A DNA stretch of 33,703 nt from Pseudomonas citrullilanati (GTDB lineage Bacteria; Pseudomonadota; Gammaproteobacteria; Pseudomonadales; Pseudomonadaceae): the NCBI RefSeq assembly GCF_030580855.1, contig NZ_JAUQOP010000051.1, forward strand, positions 1 through 33,703. The letters are read 5' to 3'. The translations under genes and the position numbers were made by a program. Shown here one piece after another: positions 31,258 to 33,703 of the stretch. A model generated the notes under the pieces. The model saw only the letters and a program-made list of their open reading frames with translations. It was not told the DNA's origin and searched no databases. Each line of letters starts with the position of its first letter. Position 1 is the stretch's first letter.

Positions 31258-32790
31258 CTACTTGAGCCCCAGCCGCCGCGCCAACTTATGCAGGTTGCTC
31301 GGGTCGACGTCCAGCAGCCGCGCCGCCCCCGCCCAGTTCTGCCCGCAGCGGTCCAGGGCCTTGAGGATCGCCTGGCGCTGGCAGGCATCGACGGCCTCGC
31401 CCAGCGGTGGCAGCGGCGCGTCGAGCGAGGCCTGGGGTTGTTCGAGCAAGGCCTGCGCACCGGACGCACTGGCATTGAGGTCAAGGTCGAGCACTTGGGG
31501 TTCCAGGGTCATGATCAGGCTTCGACTGGCGCCCCGGCTCAGTTGCTTCAACGCGGCGCGGCTGATCACGTGCTCCAGTTCGCGTACGTTGCCCGGCCAG
31601 GTGTACGCCAGCAGCGCCTGCTCGGCGGCCGGCGACAGGCGCAGACCACGCAGGCCCAGGCGGGTGCGGTTCAGTTCGAGGAAATGCCCGGCCAGCATCA
31701 GCACGTCATGCCCGCGCTCGCGCAGGGGCGGGATCGGCACCGGGTAGACCGAGAGCCGGTGGTACAAGTCGGCGCGGAACAGCCCATCGCGGATGCTGTC
31801 GGGCAGGTGCCGGTTGGTGGCGGCGATGATCCGCACATCGACGTGCAGCGGCTTGTCCGCCCCCAGGCGCTGGATCTCGCCGTTCTGCAGGGTGCGCAAC
31901 AACTTGGCCTGCACGCTCAACGGCAACTCCCCGACCTCGTCGAGAAACAGCGTACCGCCATTGGCCGCGTCGAAACGCCCGGCCCGGTCGGTCGTCGCCC
32001 CGGAGAACGCGCCTTTGACGTGGCCGAACAACTCGCTTTCGGCCAGGGATTCCGGCAGCGCCGCGCAATTGACCTGGACCAGCGGCTTGTGGCCGCGCCG
32101 GGATAGGCGATGCAGGCGCCGGGCGAACAGTTCCTTGCCCACCCCGGTTTCCCCCAGCAACAACACCGGCAGTTCCGAGTCGGCCAGGACATCCAGTTCG
32201 TTGAGCAATTGCTGCAGGCCTTCGCTGCGCCCGAGGATCTCGCCCTCTTCCGCCGGCAGCCGCAGGTCTGCCGGGTCACTGCGCGAAGCGCGCAGGCTGC
32301 GGTTCTCCTGTTCCAGGCGGGTGACCCGCACCGCCGCCTCGATCTGCAGGGTGCAACGCTTGAGCTCTTCGTGGGCGCGGCTGTCGAAGGTCCCGGCGTG
32401 CAGCGCATCGAGGGTGATCGCGCCCCAGAGCCGGCCTTCCACGTACAGGCTCACGCCCATGCAGTCGTGCACCGGCAGCGGCTCGCCGACGTGAGGGTCG
32501 AGCAGGCCGTCATAGGGGTCCGGCAAGCGACTGTCCGGCTCGAACCAGGTCGGTTCGCGCGAGGCCATGATCGCCGCCAGCCGCGGGTGCTGGGCGATCA
32601 CGAAGCGCCGGCCGAGCGCCTCGTGGACCAGGCCGACGGCCGCCACGGGCCGGAGGCTGTCGTCGTCCAGGCGCAGCAGACCCACGGCGCCACAGTTGAA
32701 GTATTCGCGCAGGGTCTGCACCAGACGCTGCAACCGCACGGCATTGGGCAGCTCGACGATCAGGTCGGCGGCCAGGCTTTCACGCAGCAT
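31258..32790 (-). CDS. norR: Nitric oxide-sensing sigma54 activator NorR
   Basis: This 510-residue enhancer-binding protein has three parts. The N-terminal GAF domain (about 20-160) would hold non-heme iron; DPYDG (91-95), HDCMG (108-112) and TLDAL (127-131) align with the acidic and cysteine positions of the E. coli NorR iron site. The AAA+ domain follows, with Walker A GETGVGKE (213-220), GAFSGA at 260-265 and Walker B GGTLFLDE. A Fis-type helix-turn-helix is at the C-terminus (about 470-510). The sigma54-contact loop reads GAFSGA instead of the usual GAFTGA. It is divergent from ytfE, with three NorR-type boxes and a sigma54 promoter between them. GGAGG lies about 12 bp before ATG 32790. 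Confidence 0.95.
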   Translation of the reverse strand: MLRESLAADLIVELPNAVRLQRLVQTLREYFNCGAVGLLRLDDDSLRPVAAVGLVHEALGRRFVIAQHPRLAAIMASREPTWFEPDSRLPDPYDGLLDPHVGEPLPVHDCMGVSLYVEGRLWGAITLDALHAGTFDSRAHEELKRCTLQIEAAVRVTRLEQENRSLRASRSDPADLRLPAEEGEILGRSEGLQQLLNELDVLADSELPVLLLGETGVGKELFARRLHRLSRRGHKPLVQVNCAALPESLAESELFGHVKGAFSGATTDRAGRFDAANGGTLFLDEVGELPLSVQAKLLRTLQNGEIQRLGADKPLHVDVRIIAATNRHLPDSIRDGLFRADLYHRLSVYPVPIPPLRERGHDVLMLAGHFLELNRTRLGLRGLRLSPAAEQALLAYTWPGNVRELEHVISRAALKQLSRGASRSLIMTLEPQVLDLDLNASASGAQALLEQPQASLDAPLPPLGEAVDACQRQAILKALDRCGQNWAGAARLLDVDPSNLHKLARRLGLK

Positions 32791-32791
32791 G

Positions 32792-32846
32792 GTAGTGATG
32801 ACCCTCCAGGGTTCGATTGACCCCGCCCCGCCAGGGTGGAATTGAC
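32792..32846. promoter_or_regulatory. Three NorR boxes (GT-N7-AC) between norR and ytfE
   Basis: Box 1 is GTAGTGATGAC at 32792-32802, box 2 GTTCGATTGAC at 32811-32821, box 3 GTGGAATTGAC at 32836-32846. Boxes 2 and 3 also share a longer direct repeat (CCAGGGT-N3-ATTGACCC) at 25-bp spacing. Three such sites are what E. coli NorR uses at norVW. Box 1 lies within 2 bp of the norR start codon, which would allow self-repression. Confidence 0.85.
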
Positions 32847-32886
32847 CCTGGCCAAAAAATTATGGTTGATTTTCAACGCCTTGCAC

Positions 32887-32904
32887 TTGGCATGCGGCCT
32901 GCTA
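32887..32904 (+). promoter_or_regulatory. Sigma54 (-24/-12) promoter of ytfE
   Basis: TTGGCATGCGGCCTGCTA has GG (32889-32890) and GC (32901-32902) separated by exactly 10 bp, close to the consensus TGGCAC-N5-TTGC. It lies 43 bp beyond NorR box 3 and about 46 bp before the ytfE ATG. The predicted start is near 32913. Confidence 0.88.
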
Positions 32905-32950
32905 AGTCTGCTCATCCGTCCCGCCCCGGGATTCAACCCAAGGAAACACG

Positions 32951-33625
32951 ATGAGCCTCGATCTGCTGGAACAAAGCCTGGGCCAACTGGCCTGCGATAT
33001 TCCCGGTGCCACGCGTACCTTTCATCACTACAACCTCGACTTCTGTTGCGGCGGGCAAAAAACCTTGCGCGAAGCGGCGCTGGGCAAGGGCCTGAACCCG
33101 CTGCTGATCGCCGACGCGCTCAAGGCGCTGCAAGCCGCCGGGGAGCCCGGCCATGACTGGCGCGACGAGCCCCAGGCGCTGCTGATCGGGCACATCCTGG
33201 AACGCTACCACGCCCGCCATCGCGAACAACTGCCGGAACTGATCCGCCTGGCCCGCCGCGTCGAACGGGTACACGGCAACCGCGCCAGTTGCCCCCACGG
33301 CCTGGCGGACCACCTGGAGGACATGTACCAGGAACTCGAAGGCCACATGCTCAAGGAAGAACAGGTGCTGTTCCCGATGCTGCAACGCGGCCTGGGCGAA
33401 CGGGCCTCGGCACCGATCCAGGTGCTGCGCTACGAACACGACCAGCACGGTGAAGCCCTGGAAACCCTGCTCGCCCTGACCGACCAGATCACCCCGCCCT
33501 CCGACGCCTGCAACACCTGGCGCGCGCTGTATCGCGGGCTGGTGGAGTTTCGCAACGACCTGATGCAGCACATCCACCTGGAAAACAATGTGCTGTTCGT
33601 CAATGCGATGAAGCCTGCCCACTAG
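32951..33625 (+). CDS. ytfE: Iron-sulfur cluster repair di-iron protein YtfE/ScdA (DnrN)
   Basis: This 224-residue RIC protein repairs iron-sulfur clusters damaged by nitric oxide or peroxide. The N-terminal ScdA_N part (about 1-65) includes GATRTFHHYNLDFCCGGQKTL with the conserved C32-C33 pair. The hemerythrin-like di-iron domain follows with His/Glu ligands in HILERYHARHREQLPEL, EGHMLKEEQVLFPML, YEHDQHGEALE and QHIHLENNVLF. ATG 32951 has AAGGAA 7 bp upstream. The NorR boxes and sigma54 promoter in front fit induction by NO. In denitrifying pseudomonads the homologue is called dnrN. Confidence 0.95.
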   Translation: MSLDLLEQSLGQLACDIPGATRTFHHYNLDFCCGGQKTLREAALGKGLNPLLIADALKALQAAGEPGHDWRDEPQALLIGHILERYHARHREQLPELIRLARRVERVHGNRASCPHGLADHLEDMYQELEGHMLKEEQVLFPMLQRGLGERASAPIQVLRYEHDQHGEALETLLALTDQITPPSDACNTWRALYRGLVEFRNDLMQHIHLENNVLFVNAMKPAH

Positions 33626-33650
33626 AACTATCAAACACTGCAGGGCCCCT

Positions 33651-33703
33651 GTGGGAGCGAGCTTGCTCGCGATGGCGTCGGATCAGTCAGTATTGAGTTG
33701 GCT
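33651..33703. repeat. REP arm at the right edge of the window
   Basis: GTGGGAGCGAGCTTGCTCGC begins at 33651, followed by GATGGCGTCGGATCAG, a spacer like those in the other REP pairs. The partner arm would lie outside the window. Confidence 0.85.

Overview
The window looks like chromosome of a Pseudomonas species, most likely a nitrate-respiring member of the P. fluorescens complex. The evidence is the high GC content, the many REP sequences of the GTGGGAGCGAGCTTGCTCGC type, and a nar region in Pseudomonas order (narK1-narK2-narGHJI, a parvulin gene, moaA, divergent from narXL and a dnr-type regulator). No tRNA, rRNA or CRISPR array was recognised. Species-level assignment is inference.

Layout. 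1-630: the 3' part of an IS110-family insertion sequence, with a structured non-coding flank next to what looks like half of a REP. 852-2591: an exported M20 metallopeptidase. 2706-2933: a small DUF3079 protein. 3117-6258: a four-gene ferrous-iron uptake operon matching FtrABCD, behind a good Fur box. 6271-7413: nine tandem copies of a 134-135 bp REP-pair unit. 7594-10491 (minus): class III ribonucleotide reductase operon, in which the glycyl-radical C-terminus appears to be a separate 53-residue gene between nrdD and nrdG. 10744-22219 (minus): narK1-narK2-narG-narH-narJ-narI-parvulin-moaA, a closely spaced probable operon. 22529-25863 (plus): narX-narL, then a dnr-like Crp/Fnr gene. 26072-30325 (minus): moaB-moeA-ubiU-ubiV-ubiT, i.e. 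molybdenum cofactor genes and the oxygen-independent ubiquinone hydroxylation system. 30414-31061 (minus): pdxH. 31258-32790 (minus): norR, divergent from ytfE (32951-33625, plus).

How it fits together. Most of the window is a kit for anaerobic life on nitrate. NarK1/NarK2 move nitrate and nitrite; NarGHI reduces nitrate with quinol; NarJ and perhaps the parvulin help assembly; MoaA, MoaB and MoeA serve the molybdenum cofactor; UbiUVT keeps ubiquinone synthesis going without O2; NrdD/NrdG supplies deoxynucleotides without O2; NorR with YtfE answers nitric oxide. Control sites can be read directly: ANR/FNR-type boxes upstream of narK1, nrdD and ubiU, each with a -10-like hexamer about 31-32 bp downstream; a family of TACCTC-type inverted repeats resembling NarL 7-2-7 sites at narK1/narX, dnr and moaB; an IHF match; three GT-N7-AC NorR boxes; and a canonical -24/-12 sigma54 promoter before ytfE.

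Most novel-looking items: the split nrdD, the nine-unit REP array, the possible IS110/IS1111 guide RNA region at the left edge, and the shared NarL-like element in front of moaB.
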